Shown in pieces: positions 45,792 through 55,033 of a stretch of 64,000 bases of DNA. Positions within the stretch are counted from its first letter, which is position 1; the number at the start of each line of letters is the position of its first letter. Made by a program: the position numbers and the translations under genes. The DNA comes from Ahrensia marina (GTDB taxonomy: Bacteria > Pseudomonadota > Alphaproteobacteria > Rhizobiales > Rhizobiaceae). The DNA lies in the NCBI RefSeq assembly GCF_001293565.1, contig NZ_JXMU01000016.1, positions 1 through 64,000 on the forward strand. Direction: 5' to 3'. Below the pieces are notes generated by a model. It worked only from the letters and a program-made list of their open reading frames with translations, searched no databases and was not told where the DNA came from.

Positions 45792-46927
45792 CGGCCGCGC
45801 CATCCTTTGCTTAAAATCATATTGTCCTGCCCCAATCGAGGCGCAGCAGAGCTTGTCTTATTCTGCTCGCCATCAATGCGCATCGGCATCGACATCGCTT
45901 TGATGTTCAACTCGCCGCGCTTGACATCCTGCAGCATGCCCATGCTTTGCAATACGCCTGAGTTAAGCGTTTCATCCCAGTCCATAACAGGTGCCGCCCA
46001 AATATCGGCAGCAATCATTGCTTCCATCCAGACTTCGGTGTCGCCCGCTTCCAGATGCGCCGACAGTTCAGCTTTAATTGCCTCACGGTGTTTAAAATTA
46101 TCCATTTCTTGAAAGGAGGCTTCGAGCTTGAGGCAGTCGGCCAGCTTCGTCAGATCGTTCATCGCGATCGCAAGATGCCCGTTTCTGGTCCGGTAAACAC
46201 CATAAGGTGCGGCAAGGAAAGCGTGAGCAGGCGCATTATGTGGCCGCTCCGGCATCTTGCCATCGCCATTCATAAAAGTACTCAACAATTCAAACTGGAG
46301 GTCTGCAATCGCCTCTATAAGGCTGGTCTCAATCAACCCGCCCTCGCCGGTGCGCTCACGCCGGAACAATAATGCCAACAGACCTTGGGTTAAGGCGGCA
46401 CCGGCAAGAATGTCGGCAATCGGCAAGCCGATGGCAACCGGTCCATCATTGGCACCGCCGCTTAACCACATAATGCCGCTGCGCGCTTGCGCCAAAAGAT
46501 CTTGGCCCGGCAGCTTTTCCCAGGCATTTCCAACGCCATAACCACTAACCGAACCATAAACGATATCCGGCTTGCGCTTCTTTACAGCATCATAGCCAAA
46601 TCCGAGCCGCTCAATCACACCCGGCCGGAAGTTTTGGATAACAACATCAGCCTCATCAATTAGTGCCCAGACCTGTTCTTTATCGGCGTCGCTTTTTAGA
46701 TCAACTTCAACGGATTTTTTATTGCGGTTGATTGCGTGAAAAATTGTGCTGTCACCGTCTATCACAGTATCAGAGACATAAAGATATCGCGACAGATCGC
46801 CCGTACCGGATTTTTCGATCTTGATCACATCGGCACCGAGGTCTGCCAATCTTAGCGAGGCATAGGGGCCAGCCAGAAACTGGCTGAAATCCAGAACTTT
46901 GATACCGCTGAGTGGATTGTTTATCAT
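45788..46927 (-). CDS. Class III (CaiB/BaiF) CoA-transferase, copy A
   Basis: A 379-residue family III CoA-transferase. N-terminal SGIKVLDFSQFLAGPYASLR, VIQNFRPGVIERLG and the active-site Asp in PIADILAGAALTQG are intact. It closely resembles the enzyme at 60824 (both begin with a shared LDFxQFLAGPxAxLRLADLGA pattern), so the two are probably recent paralogues with related acids. It is divergent from the lactonase gene across a region with two copies of the AT-rich motif. Confidence 0.91.
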   Translation of the reverse strand: MINNPLSGIKVLDFSQFLAGPYASLRLADLGADVIKIEKSGTGDLSRYLYVSDTVIDGDSTIFHAINRNKKSVEVDLKSDADKEQVWALIDEADVVIQNFRPGVIERLGFGYDAVKKRKPDIVYGSVSGYGVGNAWEKLPGQDLLAQARSGIMWLSGGANDGPVAIGLPIADILAGAALTQGLLALLFRRERTGEGGLIETSLIEAIADLQFELLSTFMNGDGKMPERPHNAPAHAFLAAPYGVYRTRNGHLAIAMNDLTKLADCLKLEASFQEMDNFKHREAIKAELSAHLEAGDTEVWMEAMIAADIWAAPVMDWDETLNSGVLQSMGMLQDVKRGELNIKAMSMPMRIDGEQNKTSSAAPRLGQDNMILSKGWRGR

Positions 46928-47008
46928 ATTTATTGTCGTCCGCTTTTTCTATATTACCTGCAAAAGGCAATCATGCTGAAACAAGCTTACATCATTTTAG
47001 GCTTGCAT

Positions 47009-47040
47009 CATATATAAAACTGAATATCATATACAAAATA
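47009..47040. promoter_or_regulatory. Shared AT-rich operator motif, site A
   Basis: CATATATAAAACT (47009-47021) and CATATACAAAATA (47028-47040) form a direct repeat with a 19-base period, between the divergent CoA-transferase and lactonase genes. The same arrangement recurs at 60777-60808. Confidence 0.55.
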
Positions 47041-47115
47041 ATTGAATTTTAGTACTTACTTTTGAAGTCTTCGGATTGCCTACGATGGCCTTAACCGATC
47101 CATATCAAAGTACAG

Positions 47116-48231
47116 ATGGAACTGGCTATTATGACGCAAACCCGGGTTTTCATCAGTGGATGTAATAATCCTACGGGCTATTTTGCGTCTTCAAACTCGC
47201 CCGGAATTTCCCTGTTTGCGATCGACTTTGAAACGTCAGATGCTGAACTGGAAACACAGTATGAAGACGTTCAAAACCCGACCTTTATGACGGTTCATCC
47301 GCAAATCGGGCGCATCTATGCAACCAGTGAAATGCCGCAGCTTGCTGAAGGCTCTGTAACGGCTTTTGATGTAAGTGACGATTGCAAAAAGCTTTTTCGA
47401 CTTTCCACGCAGTCATCAGCTGGTTCAATCACGGCGCATGTCAGCCTGGATAAATCCTTAAATTATCTGCTCGTTGTCAATCATGGGTGGGACGAAGATT
47501 TAGGCGGCCGCGATCAGGCCATGGCGACAATCGCACTGGATGCGCAAACCGGACTGGGGGAAATCTCCGCGACAGTTAAGCACGACGGTACCGGTCCGCA
47601 ATTGCCCCGCCAGCAACGCTCTCACCCGCACGCCGTGTTGGCAACGCCTGACAATCGCTTCCTGATCGTTACAGATTTGGGTGCCGATGCGATGATGGTA
47701 TACCGCTTTGATGCAGCGAACGGCTCTGTGCAACATGTCCAGACCACGGCATTAAAACCCGGCTGCGGACCACGGCACTTTGCTTTCTCGCACGACGGCG
47801 AACGTGTCCATGTATGCGGAGAATTGGATTCAACGGTTACCACGCTGGCGCTTGATAAGGATAGCGGACATTTATCGGTAATAGGAACGTGCACCACACG
47901 CGCGGAATGTGCAAAAACAAGCAACTACCCGTCTGAAATATCACTTAGTCCGTTGGGCAAACACATCTATGTCGCCAACAGAGGTGACGATACTCTCGCA
48001 CGCATCAACATTGATACAGAAGACGGTGTGCCCAAGTTTGTCGAAACTGTCGACGCTCAAGGCCAAACACCGCGCCATTTCGCCGTTGATCCAAGCAGTC
48101 AATATTTATTGGTCGCAAATCAGGACAGCGACCGCGTGAACAGTTTTAAGATTGGCGCCGACGATCAACTTATCCCAATGGATTTCAGCATCAATATCGG
48201 AACACCAACCTGCATCGCATTTTACAGATAG
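47116..48231 (+). CDS. Lactonase, seven-bladed beta-propeller (Pgl-like)
   Basis: A 371-residue protein of the lactonase/6-phosphogluconolactonase YbhE family. Repeated blade motifs are visible, such as SHPHAVLATPDNRFLIVTDL, CGPRHFAFSHDGERVHV and TPRHFAVDPSSQYLLVANQD. No signal peptide is evident. It could open an aldonolactone formed by the sugar dehydrogenases of this region. ATG 47131 is an alternative start with a slightly better GGA spacing. It is followed by an IclR gene on the same strand. Confidence 0.85.
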   Translation: MELAIMTQTRVFISGCNNPTGYFASSNSPGISLFAIDFETSDAELETQYEDVQNPTFMTVHPQIGRIYATSEMPQLAEGSVTAFDVSDDCKKLFRLSTQSSAGSITAHVSLDKSLNYLLVVNHGWDEDLGGRDQAMATIALDAQTGLGEISATVKHDGTGPQLPRQQRSHPHAVLATPDNRFLIVTDLGADAMMVYRFDAANGSVQHVQTTALKPGCGPRHFAFSHDGERVHVCGELDSTVTTLALDKDSGHLSVIGTCTTRAECAKTSNYPSEISLSPLGKHIYVANRGDDTLARINIDTEDGVPKFVETVDAQGQTPRHFAVDPSSQYLLVANQDSDRVNSFKIGADDQLIPMDFSINIGTPTCIAFYR

Positions 48232-48266
48232 AGACCGGTTTCAGGATCAAGTCAGGTATTTACAAC

Positions 48267-48300
48267 TTTATATAAATAGCGGCAAACAGTTTTATATGTG
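48267..48300. promoter_or_regulatory. Shared AT-rich operator motif, site B
   Basis: Upstream of the second IclR gene lie TTTATATAAA (48267-48276, perfect palindrome) and, on the minus strand, CACATATAAAACT (48300-48288), which differs from site A in one base. Autoregulation by the IclR protein is the simplest reading. Confidence 0.5.
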
Positions 48301-48305
48301 AAACA

Positions 48306-49127
48306 ATGAAGGGCTACCGCTCGATGAAGACGAACACAAAAACCGAAAAAAATGTGACCTATTCAGCACCGGCACTTTCCAAAGGACTGGACATAATCGA
48401 ACTGCTTGCTTCCAATGCCGAAGGTTTGCGCAAAAGCGATGTCGCCAAGGCGCTGGACAGGTCCATCAGTGAAATTTTCCGCATGTTGGCTGTTCTCACA
48501 GATCGGGGATATGTCTCTTTTGATTCAGTGACCGACCGATATTCGCTAACAACAAAAATGTTCGAGATAGCGCATCGCCATCCTCCTATTAGACGACTGT
48601 CATCGGTCGCTATTCCAAGCATGCAAAATCTGGCATTGTCGCTCAATCAGTCTGTCCATATGGCTGTTTTGCACAATGACGACATCTTGATCATAGCGCA
48701 GGTCGATGCGCCCGGAAACAATGTCACGAGCGTGCGCTTAGGTGCCCGTGTGCCTTTATTTCAAACAGCATCAGGAGCAGCCCTTTTTAATGCTGTGCCA
48801 AAAGACCGCCAAGAAATACTCTTGAAAAAAGCAGATCAGGAAATGCCTGATATGGTCGGCTTGTTCCGGCAGAACGTCGATAGCATTACAGCGCATGGAT
48901 ATTGCGAAAGCCGGTCTTCGGTTATCGAAGGCATCACGAACATTTCTGCGCCGATTTACGATTATTCGTCACAAGTCATTGCTGCTTTGACAATTCCCTT
49001 CCTGAAGCGCTTGCGCACCAGTCATTATGTTGAACCGCAGGAAAGCCGCAAACAGCTTGTCGAAGCGGCGCAGCATATCTCTCAGCTGCTGGGCGCAGGC
49101 ACTTTTTCAGAAGATCAAACCAATTAA
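48306..49127 (+). CDS. IclR-family regulator, copy 2
   Basis: A 273-residue IclR regulator with a winged helix (LSKGLDIIELLASNAEGLRK, then SEIFRMLAVLTDRGYVSFD) and a GAF-like ligand domain. It lies between the lactonase gene and the second signal-less solute-binding-fold gene, all on the plus strand. ATG 48324 is an alternative start. It is the best candidate to bind the AT-rich motif that recurs in this region. Confidence 0.9.
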   Translation: MKGYRSMKTNTKTEKNVTYSAPALSKGLDIIELLASNAEGLRKSDVAKALDRSISEIFRMLAVLTDRGYVSFDSVTDRYSLTTKMFEIAHRHPPIRRLSSVAIPSMQNLALSLNQSVHMAVLHNDDILIIAQVDAPGNNVTSVRLGARVPLFQTASGAALFNAVPKDRQEILLKKADQEMPDMVGLFRQNVDSITAHGYCESRSSVIEGITNISAPIYDYSSQVIAALTIPFLKRLRTSHYVEPQESRKQLVEAAQHISQLLGAGTFSEDQTN

Positions 49128-49150
49128 AAAGCGAAAGAAACCGGGGGAAC

Positions 49151-50284
49151 ATGACTGCTAAAACTATCCTTAAAGGAATGACCTGGTCTGACCCACGCGG
49201 CTATGATCCTATGGTTGCAACATCGGCGGAATTCTCACGGAAGAACCCAGATTTCGAGATCGAATGGGATAAGCGCTCATTACAAGATTTCGAATCTGTG
49301 CCTGTTGAAGAGCTTGCCCGCAAATATGATTTGATGGTGATTGATCATCCTCATTTAGGTTCTGTCGCTAAAAAGAATTGTCTCTTGGCATTTGATGAAC
49401 ATCTAACATCTGACCAATTTGAATCGCTATCTGCCGAAAGTTTGGGACGTAGCTTTGCAAGCTATAACCTTGGCGGACATCAGTGGGCGCTGCCAATTGA
49501 TACAGCCGCCCAGGTTCAGGCATTTCGGCCCGACAAAACCAATTCGGCAACGACATGGGGCGAAGTGGTAAAGCTGGCGGAAAACGGTGCGGTGGTTTGG
49601 CCGCTGCGCTCCCCCCATTCATTGATGAGTTTTTTCACACTGGCAGCCAATCTTGGCACTCCGTGCGCAACAACACCAGGCGACCTGATTGAGCAAAATG
49701 CAGGAATGGCTGTTTTGAAAAAAATGCTGGCGGTCACTAGCCACCTCGATCCTGCATGTTTTGAGATGGATCCGATCGCGTCGCTTGATGCGATGGCGGA
49801 GGATAGCAGGTTTATCCTCAATCCGCTTACGTATCTGTACAAAGGATATTCCGAGAAGAATTACCGCAAACATATCTTGCAATTCTGCGACATTGCAGCA
49901 GCCGGGAAGATTGGTCCGTCGGGGTCAACATTGGGCGGCACAGGCATCGCCATATCAGCGGAGACAAGCTCTCCTGAAGCCTGCGTAAAATACGCATTTT
50001 GGATCGCGAGCCGTGAGTGTCAGGAAGATTTATATGTGGCCTCAAACGGACAGCCCGCCAATATAATGGCATGGAACAATCACGCCGTGAACGCTTCTGT
50101 AAGCGATGCTTATTTTAATACCCGCCTTACACATGAGGCGGCATGGCTACGTCCGCGTCATGACGGATATATGGAATTTCAAAGCGAAGGTTCGGACATT
50201 CTTGAAAGTGCATTCCGCGGCAAGCTGGCACCCGCCGCGGCAATCAAACAGCTCAATAGCCGCTTTGCTCAGAGCTTTAAATAA
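49151..50284 (+). CDS. Signal-less solute-binding-fold protein, copy 2
   Basis: A 377-residue paralogue of the protein at 40079. The N-terminus (MTAKTILKGMTWSDPRGYDP) again has no hydrophobic signal, so it should be cytoplasmic. The shared features are KGMTWSDPRGYD, IEWDKRSLQDFE, VIDHPHLGS and NGQPAN. It follows the IclR gene by 23 bases with GGGGGAAC before its ATG, so they are probably cotranscribed. No ABC subunits are adjacent on this strand. Function is not known; its link with IclR suggests a ligand-related or enzymatic role in the same pathway. Confidence 0.8.
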   Translation: MTAKTILKGMTWSDPRGYDPMVATSAEFSRKNPDFEIEWDKRSLQDFESVPVEELARKYDLMVIDHPHLGSVAKKNCLLAFDEHLTSDQFESLSAESLGRSFASYNLGGHQWALPIDTAAQVQAFRPDKTNSATTWGEVVKLAENGAVVWPLRSPHSLMSFFTLAANLGTPCATTPGDLIEQNAGMAVLKKMLAVTSHLDPACFEMDPIASLDAMAEDSRFILNPLTYLYKGYSEKNYRKHILQFCDIAAAGKIGPSGSTLGGTGIAISAETSSPEACVKYAFWIASRECQEDLYVASNGQPANIMAWNNHAVNASVSDAYFNTRLTHEAAWLRPRHDGYMEFQSEGSDILESAFRGKLAPAAAIKQLNSRFAQSFK

Positions 50285-50310
50285 AGCCTGTTATATCGAC
50301 GCCATTGCTA

Positions 50311-51150
50311 TCAGTCAGCGATCACATCTTGGCGCTGGCTGCCAAGACCGGCAATGCCAAGCTCGACCACATCGCCTGCCTTCAGGTAACGGGGCGGTTT
50401 AAAGCCCATGCCCACACCCGGCGGCGTGCCTGTGGAAATAACATCACCGGGGTGAAGCGTGAAAAACTGGCTGAGATAGCTTATGACATGCGCAACACCG
50501 TAAACCATCGTTTTCGTTGAGCCGTCCTGAACCTTTTCGCCATTGACTTCCAACCACATGGATAGATCTTGCGGGTCTGCAACATCATCAGGCGTAACCA
50601 GCCAAGGGCCAATCTGGCCGAAATTGTCGCACGATTTTCCTTTGGTCCACTGCCCTGCCCGCTCGGTCTGAAAGGCACGCTCGGAAACATCATTGATGAC
50701 GCAATAACCGGCGACATGGCTGAGCGCATTGTCCTGATCGACATATTTGGCTTTCTTGCCGATCACCACACCCAGTTCCACTTCCCAGTCGGTCTTTTCA
50801 GATCCTTTAGGAATAATGATCGGGTCATTGGGCCCGCAGATAGCGCTCGTTGCCTTCATGAAGATTACCGGCTCCGGCGGCACTTCAAGGCCCGATTCGG
50901 CAGCATGGTCGGCATAGTTCAAGCCGATACAAATGAATTTTCCCGTACCGCCAACACAAGGACCGATACGCACAGAACCGTCAACAACCGGCAAACTCTC
51001 CGGCTTGATCTTAGCGGCAAGATCATCGAGATTTTCCAGGACAGAACCGGACAAATCATCAACGAGTTCAGAAATATCCCGAATGGTTCCGTTGTCTTCC
51101 ACAATACCCGGCTTTTCCTGACCGGGCTCTCCATAGCGAATAAATTTCAT
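50311..51150 (-). CDS. FAH-family hydrolase, 2,4-diketo-3-deoxy-sugar acid type
   Basis: A 279-residue fumarylacetoacetate hydrolase-fold enzyme. Metal-binding acids are in DWEVELGVVIG and the substrate segment in CIGLNYADHAAESG; the N-terminus KFIRYGEPGQEKPG is that of 2,4-diketo-3-deoxy-L-fuconate or L-rhamnonate hydrolases. These cleave the diketo acid to pyruvate and lactate. It is 14 bases downstream of an SDR that fits the preceding oxidation. Ureidoglycolate lyase-like proteins look similar, so the assignment leans on context. Confidence 0.88.
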   Translation of the reverse strand: MKFIRYGEPGQEKPGIVEDNGTIRDISELVDDLSGSVLENLDDLAAKIKPESLPVVDGSVRIGPCVGGTGKFICIGLNYADHAAESGLEVPPEPVIFMKATSAICGPNDPIIIPKGSEKTDWEVELGVVIGKKAKYVDQDNALSHVAGYCVINDVSERAFQTERAGQWTKGKSCDNFGQIGPWLVTPDDVADPQDLSMWLEVNGEKVQDGSTKTMVYGVAHVISYLSQFFTLHPGDVISTGTPPGVGMGFKPPRYLKAGDVVELGIAGLGSQRQDVIAD

Positions 51151-51164
51151 TCTTTTTTCCTAAG

Positions 51165-51902
51165 TTACATTGTCCAGCCGCCATCGATGACGTGCATTCT
51201 TCCTGTTGTAAAAGCCGATTCTTCACTTGCCAGATAGGCAGCAAGGGCAGCGATTTCTTCCGGTTTTCCCAACCGGCCCATAGGCTGACGGGCGAGAAAT
51301 TCTTTGCGTGCCTTTTCGTAGTCTCCAAGTGCATGCAAGCGCTCTTCAAGGGAAGGGCTTTCAACCGTACCGGGGCAAATTGCATTACAGCGCACACCCT
51401 GATTGATGAAGTCGGCGGCAACGGACCGCGTTAGCCCGCCAACCGCCGCTTTGGTTGCCGTATATATAAATCTGTTCGGCGCGCCGTTGATTGGCCCCAG
51501 TACAGATGAAACATTCACAATGGACCCGCCGCCATTTTCAATCATCTTGGGCAGCACGGCCTGAATTGTATGAAACATCGATGTCACATTAAGCGACCAC
51601 GCAAAATTCCATTCCTCGTCAGTGGCATCCAGAATGGTTCCCGCATGCACAAAGCCTGCGCAGTTAAACAGCACATCAACCGCGCCAATTTCCGCCGCAA
51701 GCGCTTTAATGGCGTCTGTATCGGTCACATCAAGCTTACGGGCGATAATATTCTCATTATCTGCAACATCATTGAGCGAAGCCTCATTCAGATCGGTCGC
51801 AAATACTTTTGCACCTTCCGAAGCAAACCGCAGCGCGGCTGCCTTGCCTATGCCTTGGCCGCAAGCTGTTGCTAAAACTGTTTTTCCTTCAAGTCGCTTC
51901 AT
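51165..51902 (-). CDS. SDR, 2-keto-3-deoxy-L-fuconate/rhamnonate dehydrogenase-like
   Basis: A 245-residue classical SDR. The cofactor loop is ATACGQGIG (Ala in place of the usual first Thr), the catalytic tyrosine motif is YTATK and Ser is in NVSSVLG. The start MKRLEGKTVLATACGQGIGK is characteristic of the dehydrogenases that oxidise 2-keto-3-deoxy-L-fuconate or L-rhamnonate at C4. It is encoded right before the FAH hydrolase in one operon. A 158-base gap separates it from the ABC/enzyme operon upstream; I see no clear motif in that gap. Confidence 0.88.
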   Translation of the reverse strand: MKRLEGKTVLATACGQGIGKAAALRFASEGAKVFATDLNEASLNDVADNENIIARKLDVTDTDAIKALAAEIGAVDVLFNCAGFVHAGTILDATDEEWNFAWSLNVTSMFHTIQAVLPKMIENGGGSIVNVSSVLGPINGAPNRFIYTATKAAVGGLTRSVAADFINQGVRCNAICPGTVESPSLEERLHALGDYEKARKEFLARQPMGRLGKPEEIAALAAYLASEESAFTTGRMHVIDGGWTM

Positions 51903-52060
51903 AATCTCTACCTTTATCCAATGTCTGCGGGATGCAAGCCGTCCAAGTGGTTCAGCCGGCTTAAATGATAAAATAATTACGTGATGACCCTACGCTGCCG
52001 ATCAAGTTGCGGTCGGTGATGCCTCGAAGACCAGCGCGCAGTTCGTCTGTATGACACGCG

Positions 52061-52516
52061 TCAGCCTTGGCTTTCCTTCATTTCAACAAGCAGTATATGA
52101 TCGGCGGCAAGGACGGTCTCATCTTTTTGGTTGATGACTTCACAACGCTCGATCACTTGCCCCATGCCCTCACGTTTCGGGTCGGGATACTTATCCGAAA
52201 TTGTCACTCTTGTTTTTATGGTATCGCCGATAAAGACAGGCCGTATAAAGCGTAATTTGTCATAACCATATGAAAATGCGACCGGATTGATGATGCTGGC
52301 GGTTAAGCCAATGCCAATGGAAAACACCATCGTGCCGTGCGCTATGCGCTGGCCAAAGGGCAAAGTCTTGCAAAATTCAGCATCAAGATGGTGCGGGAAA
52401 AAATCGCCCGTATGTCCGGCGTGTACAACGAAATCGGTCTCTGTAATCGTGCGGCCGACCGTGGTCCGCGACGCGTCCAGCGCATAATCTTCAAAGTAAA
52501 TTGTCTCTGTATGCAT
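52061..52516 (-). CDS. MaoC-like (R)-hydratase, copy 1
   Basis: A 151-residue hot-dog-fold protein of the MaoC dehydratase family. The hydratase motif with Asp and His appears as [16 protein letters not shown], and [20 protein letters not shown] is shared with the second MaoC protein at 60245. It adds water to, or removes it from, a CoA ester such as mesaconyl-CoA. It is the last gene of the operon that also encodes the sugar ABC transporter, enolase and mutarotase, which is unexpected for a free-sugar-acid route. It starts 1 base after the oxidoreductase stop. Confidence 0.88.
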   Translation of the reverse strand: MHTETIYFEDYALDASRTTVGRTITETDFVVHAGHTGDFFPHHLDAEFCKTLPFGQRIAHGTMVFSIGIGLTASIINPVAFSYGYDKLRFIRPVFIGDTIKTRVTISDKYPDPKREGMGQVIERCEVINQKDETVLAADHILLVEMKESQG

Positions 52517-52517
52517 T

Positions 52518-53597
52518 TCAGTCTCTTTTTGCGATCGGTGTAGAAGGCAGGCTACTGCTCAGATATGCTGCTTCGACCAGCGCCATCGTGTCCCAACCGT
52601 CTTGAACATTTGAAATTAATTGCTTTTCTTCACCCGTTGCAAACCGTTGAAGCTGTGCCATGCGGTGGGTAAAGGCATCGGGAAACCACGCGCCGTGAAG
52701 CGGCACCTGTTGCCATCCCTCACCGCTATTGAGCCAAAGCTCGTCCGGTTCACCGTGCGGGTAATCAAGGTTGACACCCAGCTTCACATAGGCTGCGCCT
52801 TTAGTGCCGCAAATGCGGAACTCACAGGCTTGAAACTGGCGTCCAAATGAATGGTTATGATTGATTGACAAGGCGCAACGTTTTTCATCACCGTAATCCA
52901 GAATAGCGGACGTCCGTGTCTGTGCAATTTTGGATGATGGATGCCCCATCGTCTTGGCATGAATGCCCTGAGGGTTTCCAAGCAAACTGCGGATGAAATC
53001 CAGATAGTGAATTGAATGCAAAGAGAGTTCGACCCGTGGAGATTTCAGCAAAAACTCCCACAAATGCCAAGGCGTATCCAATGCGAGCCAAGCGTCAAAG
53101 TCGACAATATCGCCCAAAAACCCTTTATCGGCGGCATCTTTTAACGCGAGCATCATAGGCGAAAACCGCAGTTGAAAATTCACCGCAGCGCGAATGTTTT
53201 TGTTCTCGCAGATGCTGACTATCTTGCTGGCTTCGTCAAGATCATTACCCATCGGTTTTTGCAGCAGGGCGGCAGCGCCATCGGGAAGTTTTTCCAAAAT
53301 GCCAAAATGGGCTTGCGGCGGTGTCGCAAGATCAAAGAGCGCGTCCTCTTGCGCTATAGCCTCGTCAATATTGGAATAGGCAAATATTCCCCACTCTTGC
53401 GCAACCTTCTGCGCCTTTTCCAGATCAGGATCATAAATTCCCCGAACCGGAAAACCACCATTTTTATAAGCGGGCAAATGCGCATCCGTGACAATCGACC
53501 CGGCACCAAAAATGACAATGGGCATCAGGTTGGACGGCTTGGGCCAAGCTTGGCGAAGGTCGGATAATTTCAGCTGATCAGTCAAGATGGAACACAT
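52518..53597 (-). CDS. Gfo/Idh/MocA-family oxidoreductase
   Basis: A 359-residue NAD(P)-dependent oxidoreductase. The Rossmann site is [21 protein letters not shown]; the family EKP motif is LLQKPMG here, with Lys kept and Glu replaced by Gln. [12 protein letters not shown] holds the catalytic-type His. It probably oxidises a sugar at C1 to a lactone or acts on a derived acid. The start is uncertain: ATG 53597 overlaps the mutarotase gene by 20 bases with GGAGG too close, so TTG at 53585 (12 bases after GGAGG) is possible. Confidence 0.87.
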   Translation of the reverse strand: MCSILTDQLKLSDLRQAWPKPSNLMPIVIFGAGSIVTDAHLPAYKNGGFPVRGIYDPDLEKAQKVAQEWGIFAYSNIDEAIAQEDALFDLATPPQAHFGILEKLPDGAAALLQKPMGNDLDEASKIVSICENKNIRAAVNFQLRFSPMMLALKDAADKGFLGDIVDFDAWLALDTPWHLWEFLLKSPRVELSLHSIHYLDFIRSLLGNPQGIHAKTMGHPSSKIAQTRTSAILDYGDEKRCALSINHNHSFGRQFQACEFRICGTKGAAYVKLGVNLDYPHGEPDELWLNSGEGWQQVPLHGAWFPDAFTHRMAQLQRFATGEEKQLISNVQDGWDTMALVEAAYLSSSLPSTPIAKRD

Positions 53598-53907
53598 CCT
53601 CCATCATTGCCCACCATTCGCCTTGCTTGCGTGTTTCGAGCGGCGCCTGGCAAGGCATACACACATCCCACCAGCGTTGTGTTTCAGGATCAGCAGCCAT
53701 CTTTGCCGCATCAGCCTCAAAATCATCACCGTGATATTCCCAATAGCCGACCAGAAGGTTTTCAGGCTCGCGCAGAAAAATGGTGTAATTTGAAATATTA
53801 CAATCTTTTATCTTCGACAGAACGCCCGGCCAAACATCCGCATGAAGCTTTTTATACTCGGCAATTTTCTCTGGCTTTAGGCCGATAACCATTCCCATCC
53901 GTTGCAT
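53578..53907 (-). CDS. rhaM: L-rhamnose mutarotase family protein
   Basis: A 109-residue dimeric alpha/beta-barrel protein. It aligns well with RhaM: Tyr18 and His22 in EYKKLHADVWPGV and the Trp pair 79-80 in TQRWWDVCMPCQ are the residues that line the sugar site. RhaM interconverts the alpha and beta anomers of L-rhamnose (or a related deoxy sugar). It lies between the enolase and oxidoreductase genes, consistent with preparing the right anomer for C1 oxidation. Confidence 0.92.
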   Translation of the reverse strand: MQRMGMVIGLKPEKIAEYKKLHADVWPGVLSKIKDCNISNYTIFLREPENLLVGYWEYHGDDFEADAAKMAADPETQRWWDVCMPCQAPLETRKQGEWWAMMEDVFHLD

Positions 53908-53916
53908 AGCAGCTTC

Positions 53917-55029
53917 CTAACTTTTTATTTCCGAAGTCAGCCCCTCAACATGCTGACTTTTGATTGCGTCCCAATCCCAAGAAATACCCAGACCAGGCTC
54001 CTTACTCGGATAGGCCCGCCCGTCTTTCATCTTCATGCCTTCGCACGTTACTGTGTCGAGCTGAGGGATATATTCAAGCCAAGGCGCATTGGGCACAGCG
54101 CATACAAGGCTCACATGAAGCTCCATGAGGAAATGCGGGCAAATCGGCACATTATGCGCTTCAGCCATATGGGCTACTTTGATCCAGGGCGTGATTCCGC
54201 CAATACGTGCAACATCGGCTTGCACGACAGACGCACCGCCCAGTGTCAGATAATCCTTGAACTGGCTAAGCGAATACATGCTTTCGCCGACAGCAATCGG
54301 CACAGAGGTACTCGCAGCCAGACGCACATGTTCGACAACATCATCGGCAGGCATCGGTTCTTCGAACCAGGCAATGTTGTGACGCTCTAAAATTTTGGCG
54401 CGCCGTGTTGCCTCTGCCCGGCTGAAGGCCTGATTGGCATCGGTCATTATCTCATAGCTGTCGCCCACGGCTTGCCGCACGGCAGAAAGCCTTTCAGCAT
54501 CATCCGCCATATGGGGGCGGCCAATTTTAACCTTAGAACCGGAGAAGCCTTGTTCTTTCGCTTTGACCGCATCATCAACCAGCGCCTGCGTTTCGATATG
54601 CAGCCAGCCGCCTTCGGTGGTGTACATCGGCACACTGTCTTTGGCACCGCCAAGCATTTGGCTCAAAGGTAGTTTTGCCCGTTTGCACCGCAAATCCCAA
54701 AGCGCTGTATCAATAGCGGCAAGAGCCAATGATGTAATCGCGCCCACTGCCGTGGCATGTGTTGAGAAAAGCAAATCGCGCCAGATGCGCTCAATGTCCT
54801 CAGCATCGCGGCCAATCAACCGCGGCGCAAGCGTATCGCGCAATAATGACATGATAGCCGGGCCACCCTGCCCGATTGTGTAGCTATAGCCTGTGCCTGT
54901 AGCACCATCACTGTCAGTGATCGTCACGAACGGTGTTTCCTGACTTTCAAAAGACTGGATTGCATCCGTGCGCCGAACCTTGGGCTTCAGGTCCACCATG
55001 CAAAGTTCAATGCGTTCAATTTTCGCCAT
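53917..55029 (-). CDS. Enolase-superfamily sugar-acid dehydratase (MR subgroup)
   Basis: A 370-residue mandelate-racemase-subgroup enzyme. It has the KxK base motif at 166-168 (SKVKIG), metal ligands Asp197 (MTDANQ), Glu223 (WFEEP) and Glu249 (AVGES), and the His299/Asp272 dyad (CPHF, QADVARIGG). Such enzymes dehydrate aldonic or aldaric acids to 2-keto-3-deoxy acids. It is shorter than typical L-fuconate dehydratases, so the exact acid is open (L-rhamnonate, L-fuconate, galactarate). I start at ATG 55029, 4 bases after the ATPase stop; a longer reading to 55089 lies within the ATPase gene. Confidence 0.9.
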   Translation of the reverse strand: MAKIERIELCMVDLKPKVRRTDAIQSFESQETPFVTITDSDGATGTGYSYTIGQGGPAIMSLLRDTLAPRLIGRDAEDIERIWRDLLFSTHATAVGAITSLALAAIDTALWDLRCKRAKLPLSQMLGGAKDSVPMYTTEGGWLHIETQALVDDAVKAKEQGFSGSKVKIGRPHMADDAERLSAVRQAVGDSYEIMTDANQAFSRAEATRRAKILERHNIAWFEEPMPADDVVEHVRLAASTSVPIAVGESMYSLSQFKDYLTLGGASVVQADVARIGGITPWIKVAHMAEAHNVPICPHFLMELHVSLVCAVPNAPWLEYIPQLDTVTCEGMKMKDGRAYPSKEPGLGISWDWDAIKSQHVEGLTSEIKS

Positions 55030-55033
55030 TAGA

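Noticed and set aside
51903-52060. Motif copy in the gap between the SDR and MaoC genes
   Set aside because: The AT-rich part (TTAAATGATAAAATAATTAC) lacks the TATATAAAAC core, so I do not count it as a member of the shared motif.
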